Notes: generated by a model not told the origin, from the letters alone. Positions 1 to 9,310 are shown, counted from the stretch's first letter. The stretch is DNA of 64,000 nt from JAENVU01 sp031422675 (GCA_031422675.1 JANPMG010000009.1:1-64000); one strand, 5' to 3'. Translations and numbers: made by a program.

Positions 1-839
1 CGGTCATCGCGCACCTGCTCGGCGTCGACCCGGCAGACCACGGTCACTTCGCCGAGTGGTCGGACCTCGTCGTGGCGTCCGGCTACGCCACCAAGAATCG
101 TCGGGTCGACGGCGAGGAGAACGAAGGCCTCGCCGGGGTCGCCCCCGACTTCACCAATTACCTCGACGCGATGATCGCCGAGCGGGCGGCCATGGCCGAT
201 CCGCCCGATGACTTCGTGACGCGCCTCTTGAACACCGAAGTGGATGGGATCGCGCTCACGCCCCTCGAAATGCGCACCCAACTGGCATTCCTGCTCATGT
301 CCGGGAACGAGACCACCCGCCACCTGATCGGCAACATCCTCGAGACCGTGAGTCTCGATCCCTCACTCTTCGCTTCCTTCACGGCCGACCCGGAGTTGCT
401 CAGCATCGGCGTCGAGGAGTCACTCCGCCACGATCCGCCGATCCACGTGTTGATGCGCGATTGCATCCAACCCGCCATCGTGGCGGACACGCCGATTCCC
501 GTCGGGTCCAAGGTCGCGTTCGGGTTGGCCGCCGCGAATCGGGACCCGGCGGTGTATGACGACCCAGACGCGTTCCGTCTCGATCGGCCGCGCCCGAAGG
601 ATCATCTGGGGTTCGGCGGCGGCCCGCACGTGTGTCCCGGCGCGCAACTCGCCCGACTCGAGGGCCGCATCGCGTTGGAAGTGTTCTGCGAACGCGTGCA
701 CTCGGTACGGCTCGTCGACGGCTATCGACGCGAACCGGTGCCGGTGTTCTGGGCCCACGGACCGCGCCGGCTGCCGGTCACCCTCACCGCGGCCCGTCGA
801 ACCCCGGCCCCGACGCGAGAGGATGGGAGGGATGACTGA
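1..839 (+). CDS. Cytochrome P450 (3' part; start lies outside the window)
   Basis: The reading frame is open from position 3, so the N-terminus is missing. The visible ~278 residues hold the usual P450 landmarks in order: the I-helix oxygen-activation segment GNETTRH, the K-helix ExxR (EESLR) and the heme-thiolate loop FGGGPHVCPG, whose Cys ligates the heme iron. The protein would be a soluble heme monooxygenase of the bacterial CYP class; the substrate cannot be read from this. The stop at 837-839 overlaps the amidase start by 8 nt, so the two are probably co-translated. No ferredoxin or reductase partner is visible on this side. Confidence 0.93.
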   Translation, partial: VIAHLLGVDPADHGHFAEWSDLVVASGYATKNRRVDGEENEGLAGVAPDFTNYLDAMIAERAAMADPPDDFVTRLLNTEVDGIALTPLEMRTQLAFLLMSGNETTRHLIGNILETVSLDPSLFASFTADPELLSIGVEESLRHDPPIHVLMRDCIQPAIVADTPIPVGSKVAFGLAAANRDPAVYDDPDAFRLDRPRPKDHLGFGGGPHVCPGAQLARLEGRIALEVFCERVHSVRLVDGYRREPVPVFWAHGPRRLPVTLTAARRTPAPTREDGRDD

Positions 840-2358
840 CGAACCCTGGTCCGGTGATGCATCGTCGCTCGTCGACGCGTTTCGTGCCGGCGAGCGGTCA
901 CCCGAGGAGGAACTCGACGCAACCTTGGCGGCGATCGAGCGGTCCGAGCTCAACGCGTTCGCGCATCTGGATCCCGATCGCGCGTCGGCGGCGGCGAAAT
1001 CTGCCGACCTCTCGAAACCGTTCGGTGGCGTGCCGACCGGCATCAAGGAGCTCGAGCCGGTCACCGGGTGGCCGTTCACCGAAGCGTCGCTTGTCCATCG
1101 CGATCGCATCGCCGATCGCACGTCGCATCACATTCAACGACTCCTCGAACGCGGCGGCGTCGTCCCCGTGGGCTCCACGACGGCCAGCGAGTTCGGTGGT
1201 CTCAACGTCAGCGTCTCGAAGCTGAACGGCGTGACCCAGAACCCGTGGCAACTCGGCCGGACCGTCGGTGGATCCTCGGCCGGGTCGGCCGCCGCGGTTG
1301 CTGGCGGTCTCGTCAGCCTCGCCACCGGCGGCGATGGCGGCGGGTCGATCCGCATTCCGGCCGCGTACACCGGTCTGCTCGGCATGAAGGGCACCTTCGG
1401 CCGTATCCCCCGCAGCCCGCACGCGTTCATGCGGCCGAACACCGTGGTGTTCGGCAACGTGTCGAGGTCGGTGCGGGACGCCGCTCGGTACTACGACGTG
1501 TGCGCGGGCGCGCACCCTGCGGATCCCACCTCCCTCCCGACCGTCGGCGGATGGGAAGCCGGGCTCGGCACCCACTCGCTGCGCGGCAAGCGAGTTGCCA
1601 TCGTGCCCGCGCTGGGTGGCGTGACGTTGGCGCCCGGGGTGGCGACCCGGATTCGCGCTCACGCCGCCGAGGTGATCGCCGCCGCCGGCATGGTCGTGGT
1701 CGATCGCACCGTGGCGCCGCCGAATCTCGCGCTGCAATGGATGATGGGCAACCTCGCCACCCTCGCCGCCGACCTCGGCACGCACTGGCCCCGATGCGCG
1801 CGAGACCTGACCGACGAGGTGGAGTTCGGATTCCGGCTCTCCGAGTCCCTCTACAACCTCCACTCGGCGGCCGCGGCGGAGGAACTTCGGATCCAGGCCA
1901 ACGAAGTCATGGCCGAGGCGTTCGCGGACGTGGACTTCATCATCGCGGCCACCAACCCCGGGCCGGCGTTCGCGGCCGACGCGGTGATGAGCAACGAGCA
2001 GTCACGCTTCGTCGAGTGGGCCGGTCACAGCGCCGTCGCCAAGTTCGGGTTTCGCGGCGCGATGTTCGCGGCCCGGCTCGTCGGCGCGCTGGCTCCGCAG
2101 TTCCCCGCGAAGCTCGTGGCGACGGGCAGTGCCCGCTTCCCGGATCTCGTCAACATGGGCGCACTCACGATCATCAGCAACATCTACGGCAACCCCGCGG
2201 TGTCGATCCCGGCCGGTACCGTCGACGGATTGCCCGTCGGCATGCAGGTGCTCGGGCGCCACCACGAGGATGCGCTGCTCTTCGATGTTGCCCTCGCGGC
2301 GGAACGCGCCTGCCCGTGGCCGCTCGTTGCGCCGCCAGCCGGACGGGCCGGCGGATAG
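832..2358 (+). CDS. Amidase signature family hydrolase
   Basis: The 508-residue protein belongs to the amidase signature (AS) family, which hydrolyses carboxamides through a Ser-cisSer-Lys triad. The triad can be placed by spacing: Lys72 in GVPTGIKELE, cis-Ser148 in GRTVGGSSAGS, and nucleophile Ser172 in GGDGGGSIRIPA. The canonical segment is GTDTGGSIRIPA, so the core is intact. I chose the ATG at 832 because it overlaps the P450 stop and gives the usual AS length; the open frame extends further upstream but there it lies inside P450 coding sequence. The substrate is unknown. No GatB or GatC is adjacent, so a metabolic amidase is likelier than a GatCAB subunit. Confidence 0.9.
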   Translation: MTDEPWSGDASSLVDAFRAGERSPEEELDATLAAIERSELNAFAHLDPDRASAAAKSADLSKPFGGVPTGIKELEPVTGWPFTEASLVHRDRIADRTSHHIQRLLERGGVVPVGSTTASEFGGLNVSVSKLNGVTQNPWQLGRTVGGSSAGSAAAVAGGLVSLATGGDGGGSIRIPAAYTGLLGMKGTFGRIPRSPHAFMRPNTVVFGNVSRSVRDAARYYDVCAGAHPADPTSLPTVGGWEAGLGTHSLRGKRVAIVPALGGVTLAPGVATRIRAHAAEVIAAAGMVVVDRTVAPPNLALQWMMGNLATLAADLGTHWPRCARDLTDEVEFGFRLSESLYNLHSAAAAEELRIQANEVMAEAFADVDFIIAATNPGPAFAADAVMSNEQSRFVEWAGHSAVAKFGFRGAMFAARLVGALAPQFPAKLVATGSARFPDLVNMGALTIISNIYGNPAVSIPAGTVDGLPVGMQVLGRHHEDALLFDVALAAERACPWPLVAPPAGRAGG

Positions 2359-2361
2359 GCA

Positions 2362-2375
2362 ACCCGCCCGCGGGT
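2362..2375. terminator. Short GC-rich hairpin between convergent genes
   Basis: Perfect 6-bp inverted repeat ACCCGC-CC-GCGGGT at the junction of the convergent amidase (+) and secreted protein (-). It is placed to act as a bidirectional terminator, but it has only a 2-nt loop and no T-tract, so function is inferred from position. Confidence 0.35.
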
Positions 2376-3115
2376 CAGGGGTTGTCGAGGTGGAAATCGT
2401 CCCAACCGAGGCCGTTGCTCGACCACTGATACGGACCGGCGAGTTGATGGGTGGCGTTCTTGAACGTGGTGATGTTCGCCGCCGAGAGCGTGTGCGACAC
2501 CACCGACGCTCCGTTGATGAACCCGGTGAGCACGTTCGCGCTCGAACTCGTGAGGGTCAGAACGATCGATGCGGGCGCGGTGGCGATTCCCCCCGGGTAG
2601 AGGTTGGTCACCGAGGCCAACGCGGTCCACCCGCCATTGAACGACCACAGTTGCAGAGATCCGTTCGACGCGTTTGTCCATTCCACCGTGAGGAACTGGG
2701 TCGCCGCGGCGTTGCGGTTGATCGTGAGACCGAGGTCGAAGGTGGTGGCGCCGTTGCGGACGATCGTGGCCACCGCGGAGCCGTTCGCCGAACCGGCATC
2801 GATCACCAGCGACGAGTTCGCAGTGGTCGAGCGCGCCGCGTTGGACTGGATCGTCCACGACCCGCCCCCCGGGTTGACGGCCCAGGTCTTCGCACCCCCG
2901 TCGGTCACGCTGCCGTTGAGGTTCGTGCCGTTCACCCCGTTGAAGTTCTCCCATGCCACCACCGTGGGTGCGCCGGTGGAGGCGGCGAAGTTGGACGCGC
3001 TGAGCGCGGAGGCGGTGACACCGCCGGCGCCCGCGGCCGCGGCGGGACCCGCGGGGAGGAACCCGCATAACGCGACGAGCGCCGCGAGCAGAGCGAGTCG
3101 GTTTCGGGTGGGCAT
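2375..3115 (-). CDS. Secreted protein of unknown function
   Basis: I do not recognise this 246-residue protein. It starts with a Sec signal peptide: basic MPTRNR, hydrophobic LALLAALVALCGFL, and a likely cleavage after the Ala-rich PAAAA stretch. The mature part is rich in Ser, Thr, Asn and Gly and alternates short hydrophobic strands. With the aromatic-rich GPYQWSSNGLGWDDFHLDNP C-terminus this suggests a beta-sandwich resembling concanavalin/LamG-type domains; that fold guess is inference. It would be exported and free, as there is no lipobox or sorting signal. Genes on both sides are unrelated. Confidence 0.75.
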   Translation of the reverse strand: MPTRNRLALLAALVALCGFLPAGPAAAAGAGGVTASALSASNFAASTGAPTVVAWENFNGVNGTNLNGSVTDGGAKTWAVNPGGGSWTIQSNAARSTTANSSLVIDAGSANGSAVATIVRNGATTFDLGLTINRNAAATQFLTVEWTNASNGSLQLWSFNGGWTALASVTNLYPGGIATAPASIVLTLTSSSANVLTGFINGASVVSHTLSAANITTFKNATHQLAGPYQWSSNGLGWDDFHLDNP

Positions 3116-3221
3116 GGGTCGGGTTCCGAGCGTTGGCAGTCGCGCGACCGTTCACTCACGATCGCGCCCTGATATCGACATCGGGACCGGGCACCTTGAG
3201 CCGGTACCGACCATATCCGAC

Positions 3222-3983
3222 CTATCCCGACGCCTCGGACCCACCGCGCGGATCGAGCACCAGATCCGGGACGTCGATCCCGGGATGTGCGAGCAGCACC
3301 CCGAACACCTCGACGAGGTGGCGGCCCACGTCGTCGGCGTCCATCATCGCCATCGAGACCCCGGCGGCCTGCCACCGTTCGAGCCCGACGGTGATCAGAT
3401 CCATGTCGAAGCCGAGCCCGAAGTCCGTCCCGATCGTCGCGCCCATGACGATCCGTTGGAACCGTCGTTCGGGATGCTCGACGCGCCACGATCTGATCGT
3501 CGCGTCCAGCGCCGCCTTGGACGCGGCGTAGGAGCTCAGACCCCATCTCGTCTCGGTCACCGCCTCCGAGGAGATGAACGTCACCAGACCGTCGGGAGCC
3601 AGCTCGGAAAGGGCGGCGCCGCAAACCAGAGTGGGCCCGATCACGTTGACGGCATAGTCGCGCTGCCAGGCCTGCGGATCCGCGTCGACGAGCCGGGCGA
3701 GGGTCCCCGCGCCGGCGGCGTACACCACGAGATCCAGGCCGCCCATCGCCTGTACCGCATCGGCCACGATGCGAGCACAGTCGGCCGGTTGGGTGACGTC
3801 GGCGACGATCGCGTGGCTGCGATCCGAGCTCGCGCACAACGTCTCGAGTTCCGGCGCGCGGCGAGCGGCCGCGCAGACGTGCGCGCCGGCGCGTTGCGCG
3901 TGGAGGGCAACGGCGCGCCCGATCCCCGACGATGCCCCCACCACCAGGACCCGTGCGTCGCGCAGTGTGATGTCAGTGGTCAT
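3222..3983 (-). CDS. Short-chain dehydrogenase/reductase (SDR)
   Basis: The 253-residue classical SDR has the N-terminal cofactor loop VGASSGIGRA, an NAG-like YAAGAG segment and the catalytic YAASK (YxxxK). It would oxidise or reduce an alcohol/ketone with NAD(P)(H). It is the last gene of a five-gene minus-strand operon (about 7.9 to 3.2 kb), and its ATG overlaps the ligase stop by 4 nt (ATGA), implying translational coupling. With an acyl-CoA ligase and two crotonases in the same operon, a role on a CoA-activated catabolic intermediate is likely; the exact substrate is not visible. Confidence 0.9.
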   Translation of the reverse strand: MTTDITLRDARVLVVGASSGIGRAVALHAQRAGAHVCAAARRAPELETLCASSDRSHAIVADVTQPADCARIVADAVQAMGGLDLVVYAAGAGTLARLVDADPQAWQRDYAVNVIGPTLVCGAALSELAPDGLVTFISSEAVTETRWGLSSYAASKAALDATIRSWRVEHPERRFQRIVMGATIGTDFGLGFDMDLITVGLERWQAAGVSMAMMDADDVGRHLVEVFGVLLAHPGIDVPDLVLDPRGGSEASG

Positions 3984-5386
3984 GGCGGCGAACCCCCGGC
4001 CTCGGTATCGAGCGGGGAAAGGGCTCCGGTCAGCTCTCGGCGCAGCACCTTCCCGATTTCACTCCGCGGGAGGGCGTCGATCCACTCAAAACGTACGGGG
4101 ACCTTGTACGGGACGAGGTGGTCCCGACACAGTTGACGCAGGTCATCGTCGGGGACCGGCCGGCCGACCAGGAATGCGACCGGGATCTCACCGAGGCGCG
4201 CGTCGGGCGCGCCGACCACCGCCGCATCGTCGACCGCCGCCGAGAGGCGCAGCACCTCCTCGACGGCTTCGGGAAACACCTTGTTGCCACCGCGGTTGAT
4301 CACGTCGCCGGCCCGACCGTCGATCCAGACGAAGCCGTCGGCGTCCATATGCGCGAGGTCACCGGTGTCCACGAACCCCGCGGCATCCCTTCGCTCGTCG
4401 ATTCCCAGCGCCGCGTTCGGTGGCCGCACCAGCAGATGACCGAAATCGTCGATTCGGATCTCGACGCCCGGATGGGGCCGCCCGATCGCGCCGAGTTTCT
4501 CCGGGTGCGCCTTCGCATCCGCGGCGGTCCACCCGATCACTTCGCCGATCTCGGCCTGCCCGTAACCGTTGAGCACTGCCACGCCGAAGCGGTCGACGAA
4601 TCGGCGGGCCTGAAGCGGCGAGAGCGGGGCCGTGATCGAGCGGACGTATCGCAACGGGGTGAGGTCGGTCACTGCGGAATCGGTCAGCATGCTCATCGCG
4701 GCGGGCGGCAACACCGTCGAACGAATCTCGAACCGGGCGACGAGTTCGGCGAAGGTCGCCGGATCGAAGCCGTCCATGATCACGAGCGGTGCGCCGGCGC
4801 GCAGTCCGAAGAGCACGTTGTACAAACCGGCGTTGAGCGCCATCGACACCGGGATCAGATTCGGCGACGGACCTTTCGACGGTGGGGGTTTCGACGACTG
4901 GTCTTCAGGCGGCGCCACCCCTGACCCTCGCAGCGGGCCCAACACCCGATCGAGGAGTTCGATGTACGCAGCGTGGGTGTGCTGAATCGGCTTCGGGCGG
5001 CCGGTGGTCCCCGAGGTCCACATGACGAAGGCGACGTCCTCGGAATAGGTCCAGGGGTCGAGGTGGCGCGTCACCGCCGTGGGCGTGATGAGACACGCGG
5101 GCCGGGTGGCGGCGAGGATCGCGTCGAGTTCGGCGGCCGGAAGCCGTGGGTTGACGGGCACGTAGACGCCACCGGCGAGCCACACACCTGCCATCGTGGC
5201 CACCAGCTCGGGCCCGTTCGGCAGCTGCACCGCCACCGCGTGACCGGGTTCGATCGCCAGGCGTCCGGCGACCTCGCGGGCGAGACCGCGGACGACGCCG
5301 GCGGTCACGGAACGGTCCACCGTGTGGACGAGATCCGTCTCGTCGGCGAACGGGTGGTCCATCAGGAGCGACGCGAGATCCGTCAT
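3980..5386 (-). CDS. AMP-dependent acyl-CoA synthetase/ligase
   Basis: The 468-residue adenylate-forming enzyme carries motif A3 WTSGTTGRPKP, A5 NGYGQAEIGE, the DTGDLA/GRAGDVINRGG hinge region and the C-terminal catalytic-lysine motif PRSEIGKVLRREL. It would activate a carboxylic acid with ATP and CoA, feeding the neighbouring crotonases and SDRs. It is shorter than most acyl-CoA synthetases (500-560 residues), mainly at the N-terminus. I chose the ATG at 5386 because the protein reads as a normal family N-terminus from there, while the longer open frame runs through the upstream crotonase region. It overlaps the downstream SDR by ATGA. Confidence 0.9.
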   Translation of the reverse strand: MTDLASLLMDHPFADETDLVHTVDRSVTAGVVRGLAREVAGRLAIEPGHAVAVQLPNGPELVATMAGVWLAGGVYVPVNPRLPAAELDAILAATRPACLITPTAVTRHLDPWTYSEDVAFVMWTSGTTGRPKPIQHTHAAYIELLDRVLGPLRGSGVAPPEDQSSKPPPSKGPSPNLIPVSMALNAGLYNVLFGLRAGAPLVIMDGFDPATFAELVARFEIRSTVLPPAAMSMLTDSAVTDLTPLRYVRSITAPLSPLQARRFVDRFGVAVLNGYGQAEIGEVIGWTAADAKAHPEKLGAIGRPHPGVEIRIDDFGHLLVRPPNAALGIDERRDAAGFVDTGDLAHMDADGFVWIDGRAGDVINRGGNKVFPEAVEEVLRLSAAVDDAAVVGAPDARLGEIPVAFLVGRPVPDDDLRQLCRDHLVPYKVPVRFEWIDALPRSEIGKVLRRELTGALSPLDTEAGGSPP

Positions 5387-5409
5387 GGGCCGAGCCTGTC
5401 CGACGCGTG

Positions 5410-6213
5410 TCACTCGGGCGGTTGCCAAACCGGCGGCCGCTTCTCGGCGAATGCACGCGGACCCTCCGCTTGGTCGGGGTGGCCCCACATCGACACGAGT
5501 TGGTCGGCTCCGGCCCGACACGCGTCGGTGAGGCCGTGCTCGAGCGCACCCCAGAGCGCGCGCTTCGTGGCCGCCATCGCCGCCGGCGAGTTCTTCGCGA
5601 TCGTCTCGGCCAACTCCTGCGCGCGTTCTCGCAGCCGATCGGGCGGATCCACCACCTCCGAGATCATGCCCAACTCTCGGGCGCGCGCCGCGGGCATCCG
5701 CTCGTACTTGCCCATGAATGCCATGCGCATCACTGCCTCGGCCGGCATCTTGCGCATGAGCCCGATCGCCTCGATCGCCACCACCTGTCCCACCGAGACG
5801 TGCGGATCGAAGAACTGCGCGTCGGACGCGGCGATCACGATGTCCGCGTCGGCCACCCAGTGGAATCCCCCACCCGCGCAGATCCCGTTGACCGCGGTGA
5901 TGACCGGCTTCCACACCTGTTGGTGCCAAGCGGTGAAATGGAGATCGAACTGTTCGACCGACTCGCGGTAGCGCTCCATCCCGATGCCGTCCCCCGCCAG
6001 TTCCGACACGTCGACGCCGGTCTGAAACGCGCGCCCATTGCCCGTGTGCACGATGACCCGCACTTCCGGATCGGCATCGAGTTCCGTCCAGGCCCGCGCG
6101 AACTCGTCGCGCATCGCAGCGTTCATCGCGTTGAGTTGGTCGGGCCGGTCGTTGATCAACCATCCGACGGGCCCGTGCCGCTCGACGACGAGGTGCTGGT
6201 ACAGCGTGCTCAC
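5410..6213 (-). CDS. Crotonase-fold protein lacking both hydratase glutamates
   Basis: The 267-residue protein has the enoyl-CoA hydratase/isomerase fold, with oxyanion-hole segments GRAFQTGVDVSEL and GICAGGGFHW. By alignment with standard hydratases, the two catalytic glutamates (in GGxCELA and QPE) are replaced: GGFHWVADAD has His, and FFDPHVSVG has His in place of the second Glu. It is therefore unlikely to be an ordinary hydratase and may be an isomerase, hydrolase or C-C lyase on a CoA ester. The likely start is GTG at 6213 (VSTLYQHLVVERHG); no strong ribosome-binding site is visible and longer starts read into non-homologous sequence. It sits between a crotonase and the ligase. Confidence 0.85.
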   Translation of the reverse strand: MSTLYQHLVVERHGPVGWLINDRPDQLNAMNAAMRDEFARAWTELDADPEVRVIVHTGNGRAFQTGVDVSELAGDGIGMERYRESVEQFDLHFTAWHQQVWKPVITAVNGICAGGGFHWVADADIVIAASDAQFFDPHVSVGQVVAIEAIGLMRKMPAEAVMRMAFMGKYERMPAARARELGMISEVVDPPDRLRERAQELAETIAKNSPAAMAATKRALWGALEHGLTDACRAGADQLVSMWGHPDQAEGPRAFAEKRPPVWQPPE

Positions 6214-6253
6214 GATCGAGGAACTTGCACCGACGCGCCCGCGATCATCGCCA

Positions 6254-7081
6254 TCAGAGCCGACCGTCGGTGCGCAGGTCTTTGGGTACCCACGCCGGGT
6301 TGCGGCGTTCCTTGAACGCGGTGAACCCCTCGACGGCTTCCGGCGAACGCACTCCGGCGGCCATGCCGATGCGGTCCGGGAGTCCGTAGTACCGATCGAA
6401 GCTGCGCTTGACCATGGACCACGCCTCGGGCGCGGCGCCACACGCGCTACGGAGAGTGTCGGTGGCGGCATCGAGAAGATTCTCGTGCGGTGCGATCCGG
6501 GTGATCAGTCCCCAGTTGAGCGCCTCGGCGGCGGTGAGGGTCCGGCCGGTCACGAGCATGTCCCGCGCGCGGGCGGGACCGATCTGGCGCGGCAGGATCT
6601 CGGCGTAGTTCAGGTCTGCGATCCCGCGCAGCAGTTCCGGCGCGCGGAACGTGGCTCGGTCACTCGCCACGGCCACGTCGCTCAGCATCGCGATCATCAG
6701 CCCGCCGGCCTGGCACAGGCCGTTCACCGCACAGACGATCGGTTTGCGCGCCTGACGAAGCGTCTCGAACGGTGTGACGTCCATGCCCAAGAGCTGCCCG
6801 GCACCCCAGTCGTCGCCCGAGTCGTGGCTCATGTCGCCACCGGGGATGAAGACGTCGCCCGTCGCGGTGATGACGAGCCCCGCAAGATCGGGGTCGGCGT
6901 CCACGCGGTTGATCGCGTAACGGAGCGCGAAGTACATCGCCGCGGTCAAGGCGTTTCGGCGCTCGGGCCGGTCGATCACGCAGTGCGCGATCGAACCGAA
7001 CCGTTCGAAGGTGACGAACTTCGTCCCCAACCAGTCGCCGCTCGGCGGTCGAGGCGGCGACGGTTCGTCCGCGTCGTTCAC
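6254..7081 (-). CDS. Enoyl-CoA hydratase/isomerase family protein
   Basis: The 275-residue crotonase-fold enzyme has the first oxyanion-hole region DVFIPGGDMSHD, the second VNGLCQAGGLMIAM, and retains a Glu at the second catalytic position (RAPELLRG), whereas the first Glu site is hydrophobic. A single acidic residue is common in isomerase- or hydrolase-type members. Start is GTG at 7081, overlapping the upstream SDR stop (GTGA), so it is coupled to that gene. It is the second gene of the five-gene operon and a divergent paralogue of the following crotonase; the two may catalyse successive steps. Confidence 0.88.
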   Translation of the reverse strand: MNDADEPSPPRPPSGDWLGTKFVTFERFGSIAHCVIDRPERRNALTAAMYFALRYAINRVDADPDLAGLVITATGDVFIPGGDMSHDSGDDWGAGQLLGMDVTPFETLRQARKPIVCAVNGLCQAGGLMIAMLSDVAVASDRATFRAPELLRGIADLNYAEILPRQIGPARARDMLVTGRTLTAAEALNWGLITRIAPHENLLDAATDTLRSACGAAPEAWSMVKRSFDRYYGLPDRIGMAAGVRSPEAVEGFTAFKERRNPAWVPKDLRTDGRL

Positions 7082-7908
7082 ACCAGTCGCCCGTACAGGA
7101 AGTCGGCGACCGGCGTGGCGTCGGGGAACGAGCCGGTGATTCCCGAACTCATATATCCCGCGTCGGTGATCACGTTGACGCCGTTGAGGGCTCGGGCGGC
7201 ATCGCTACAGAGGTACACGAGCGCACCGGCCTGCTCCTCCGGAGTCGAGGTCTCGATCCCGACGGCCGCGCGGTAGTCGGCGCCGAAGCTGAGCCACGTC
7301 TCGGCGTTGGCGCGGGCCAGGGGCGTGTCGGTGGGCCCGGGCAGGATCGCGTTGATCCGGATCCCCCGCTTGAGCATCGGGAACGCTTCGCGCGCGACGT
7401 AGGCACACATCGCTTCTTTGCTCCACTGGTAACTCGCCTTGTACTCGTGCGCGGCGATCCACGCCGCGGCGGCATCGAAGCCGTCGGTGTCGAGATACTC
7501 CTTGACCTCATCAAGGTGCGCCTCCCACGCGAGCCCGGCCGCCGACGAAATCATCCCGATCGCCGAACCCCGCGGCATCAGGTCCGCACCGATCGCGCGT
7601 TCGATGAAGTGGCGGTGGCCGATGAAGTTGATCTTCTCGATTCCCGGCGTTCCGTCGGCCACGCCGGCGCACGACAACAACACGTCGATCGGCCCGCCCA
7701 CCGTATCGACTGCGGTCTCGATGCTCGCCTGATCCCGCAGATCCAACGGAACGGCAGTCACGCCCTCGAGTTCGATCGGGGCGTAGTCCAACACCACCAC
7801 GTCGGCGCCGAGATCACGGATCAGCGTGGCGGCCGCCGCGCCCATGCCCGTCGCGCCGCCCACCACCACCGCGCGCTTGCCATCGAAGCGGAAAGAATCG
7901 GGCGTCAT
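7078..7908 (-). CDS. SDR family oxidoreductase (first gene of operon)
   Basis: The 276-residue SDR has the variant cofactor loop VGGATGMGAAAA, Asp after beta-2 (VVLDYAP, which favours NAD), the catalytic Ser in GMISSAAG and YQWSK as the YxxxK motif. An insertion of about 30 residues lies between Ser and Tyr, as in 3-alpha-hydroxysteroid/coniferyl-alcohol dehydrogenase-like SDRs. The ATG at 7908 is supported by GAGGAG 6 nt upstream. It leads the minus-strand operon that continues through two crotonases, the acyl-CoA ligase and a second SDR. Family membership is secure; the substrate (steroid-, terpenoid- or aryl-type alcohol) is a guess from the subfamily. Confidence 0.9.
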   Translation of the reverse strand: MTPDSFRFDGKRAVVVGGATGMGAAAATLIRDLGADVVVLDYAPIELEGVTAVPLDLRDQASIETAVDTVGGPIDVLLSCAGVADGTPGIEKINFIGHRHFIERAIGADLMPRGSAIGMISSAAGLAWEAHLDEVKEYLDTDGFDAAAAWIAAHEYKASYQWSKEAMCAYVAREAFPMLKRGIRINAILPGPTDTPLARANAETWLSFGADYRAAVGIETSTPEEQAGALVYLCSDAARALNGVNVITDAGYMSSGITGSFPDATPVADFLYGRLV

Positions 7909-7991
7909 GAAAGCTCCTCGATCGGCAGGGAAGCCGGAATGTATACGATCCCCTCCGGCTGAGTCCGAGATGGTCTGCGACGGGATTCGAC
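7909..7991. promoter_or_regulatory. Divergent promoter region
   Basis: 83 bp separate the divergent SDR operon (-) and the dehydratase gene (+). A minus-strand TATACAT (7945 to 7939) is a plausible -10 for the operon; a good -35 is not evident. The GTATAC core is itself palindromic and could be part of an operator. Confidence 0.35.
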
Positions 7992-9281
7992 ATGAGTGAC
8001 ACCTCGCCCGCGCCGGCGCCGAGCACGACCGCAAGCGCCATTACCGACGACGGTGTGGCCCGGCTACGAGCCCGCATTGGCATCCCCCGCCCCCATACCC
8101 GCGGACCGCACTATCTCGTCCCGAACGAAGACGCGTTCCGGAACGTCGCGCACGCCTACGGCGACGACAACCCGCTGTGGTGTGACCCGGGCTACGCGAC
8201 GACCACGCGCTGGGGAGGACCGATCGCACCGCCGCATCTCGCGGGCGGCGATTCGCTCATCGGCGAGGACGAAGTCACCCGCTTCGACGCCGACACCAAG
8301 CAACTCATGCGCGGTGACCCCCTCGGCGGAGTCCACGCGTTCTACTCGGGGTCGTTCCGGGAATGGTGGAATCCGCTCCGACCCGGGACTCGCGTCGCGC
8401 GTCGAAATGCGTTGGTGGGCGTGCACGACAAGGAGGGGGATTTCGCCGGGCGCGCCGTCCACGAATGGTCGGCGGAGGTCTTCGCCGCGGTGGGCGGTCC
8501 GGTCCTGGCCGCCCAGTACCGGCTGATGATCCGTGCGGACCGCGATCGCGCCGTGGAGCGCAAGGCCAACGACACCATCGAGTTGCGGCCCTACACCGAC
8601 GCCGAACTCGCCGCCATCGACGACGCGCTCGCCGGTGAACGGGCCCGACGCCGAGGAGCCGAGCCCCGGTGGTTCGAGGAGGTGCAGGAAGGCGACGAAC
8701 TCAGCCCGATCGTCAAGGGCCCGATGCGGGTCACCGACATGGTGTGTTGGCACGTGGGAATGGGCATGGGCCTCTACAACGTGGCGCCGCTGCGGTTGGG
8801 GTTCGATCAGCGTCAACGCATGCCGCGCTTCTTCCGCCCTGACGACCTCAACATTCCCGACGTGCAGCAGCGGGTGCACTGGGACCCGGATTGGGCGCAG
8901 CGGGCGGGCAACCCGGCGAGCTACGACTACGGCCGGATGCGCGAGACCTGGCTCATCCATCTCTGTACCGACTGGATGGGCGACGACGCGTGGCTCTGGA
9001 AGTTGGACTGCCAGTTCCGCAAGTTCAACTACGTCGGTGACACGCATTGGATGCGCGGCCGCGTCACCCGCACGTATCTTGCCGACGGCGATCGCCCCGC
9101 GGTCGACATCGAACTCGCGGGGGTGAACCAGCGGGATGAGACCACCACCCCCGGCCACGCCACGATCCTGCTGCCGTCCCGGGAACACGGCCCGGTGCGC
9201 CTTCCCGAACCATCGGGCGGCGCGACCACGTGTCAAGAAACCCTCGACGCCCTCGCCACCCGCTTCGCCACCGACCGCTGA
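7992..9281 (+). CDS. FAS1-like/MaoC double-hotdog dehydratase
   Basis: The 429-residue protein reads as two hotdog-type halves. The N-terminal half (about residues 35-200) resembles the FAS1-like/MaoC-N dehydratase domain, including YGDDNPLWCDPGYA and WGGPIAPP. The C-terminal half (about 225-410) carries DMVCWHVGMGMG and FNYVGDTHWMRGRV. Such proteins hydrate or dehydrate enoyl-CoA thioesters and often occur in actinobacterial steroid, terpenoid and aromatic catabolic loci. Divergent from the SDR-crotonase-ligase operon, it could supply the hydratase step the degenerate crotonase at 5410-6213 cannot. Start ATG is preceded by a weak GGGA. Confidence 0.82.
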   Translation: MSDTSPAPAPSTTASAITDDGVARLRARIGIPRPHTRGPHYLVPNEDAFRNVAHAYGDDNPLWCDPGYATTTRWGGPIAPPHLAGGDSLIGEDEVTRFDADTKQLMRGDPLGGVHAFYSGSFREWWNPLRPGTRVARRNALVGVHDKEGDFAGRAVHEWSAEVFAAVGGPVLAAQYRLMIRADRDRAVERKANDTIELRPYTDAELAAIDDALAGERARRRGAEPRWFEEVQEGDELSPIVKGPMRVTDMVCWHVGMGMGLYNVAPLRLGFDQRQRMPRFFRPDDLNIPDVQQRVHWDPDWAQRAGNPASYDYGRMRETWLIHLCTDWMGDDAWLWKLDCQFRKFNYVGDTHWMRGRVTRTYLADGDRPAVDIELAGVNQRDETTTPGHATILLPSREHGPVRLPEPSGGATTCQETLDALATRFATDR

Positions 9282-9310
9282 CCCCGGCCAGCGCCTCCCT
9301 CGGCGCCTCA

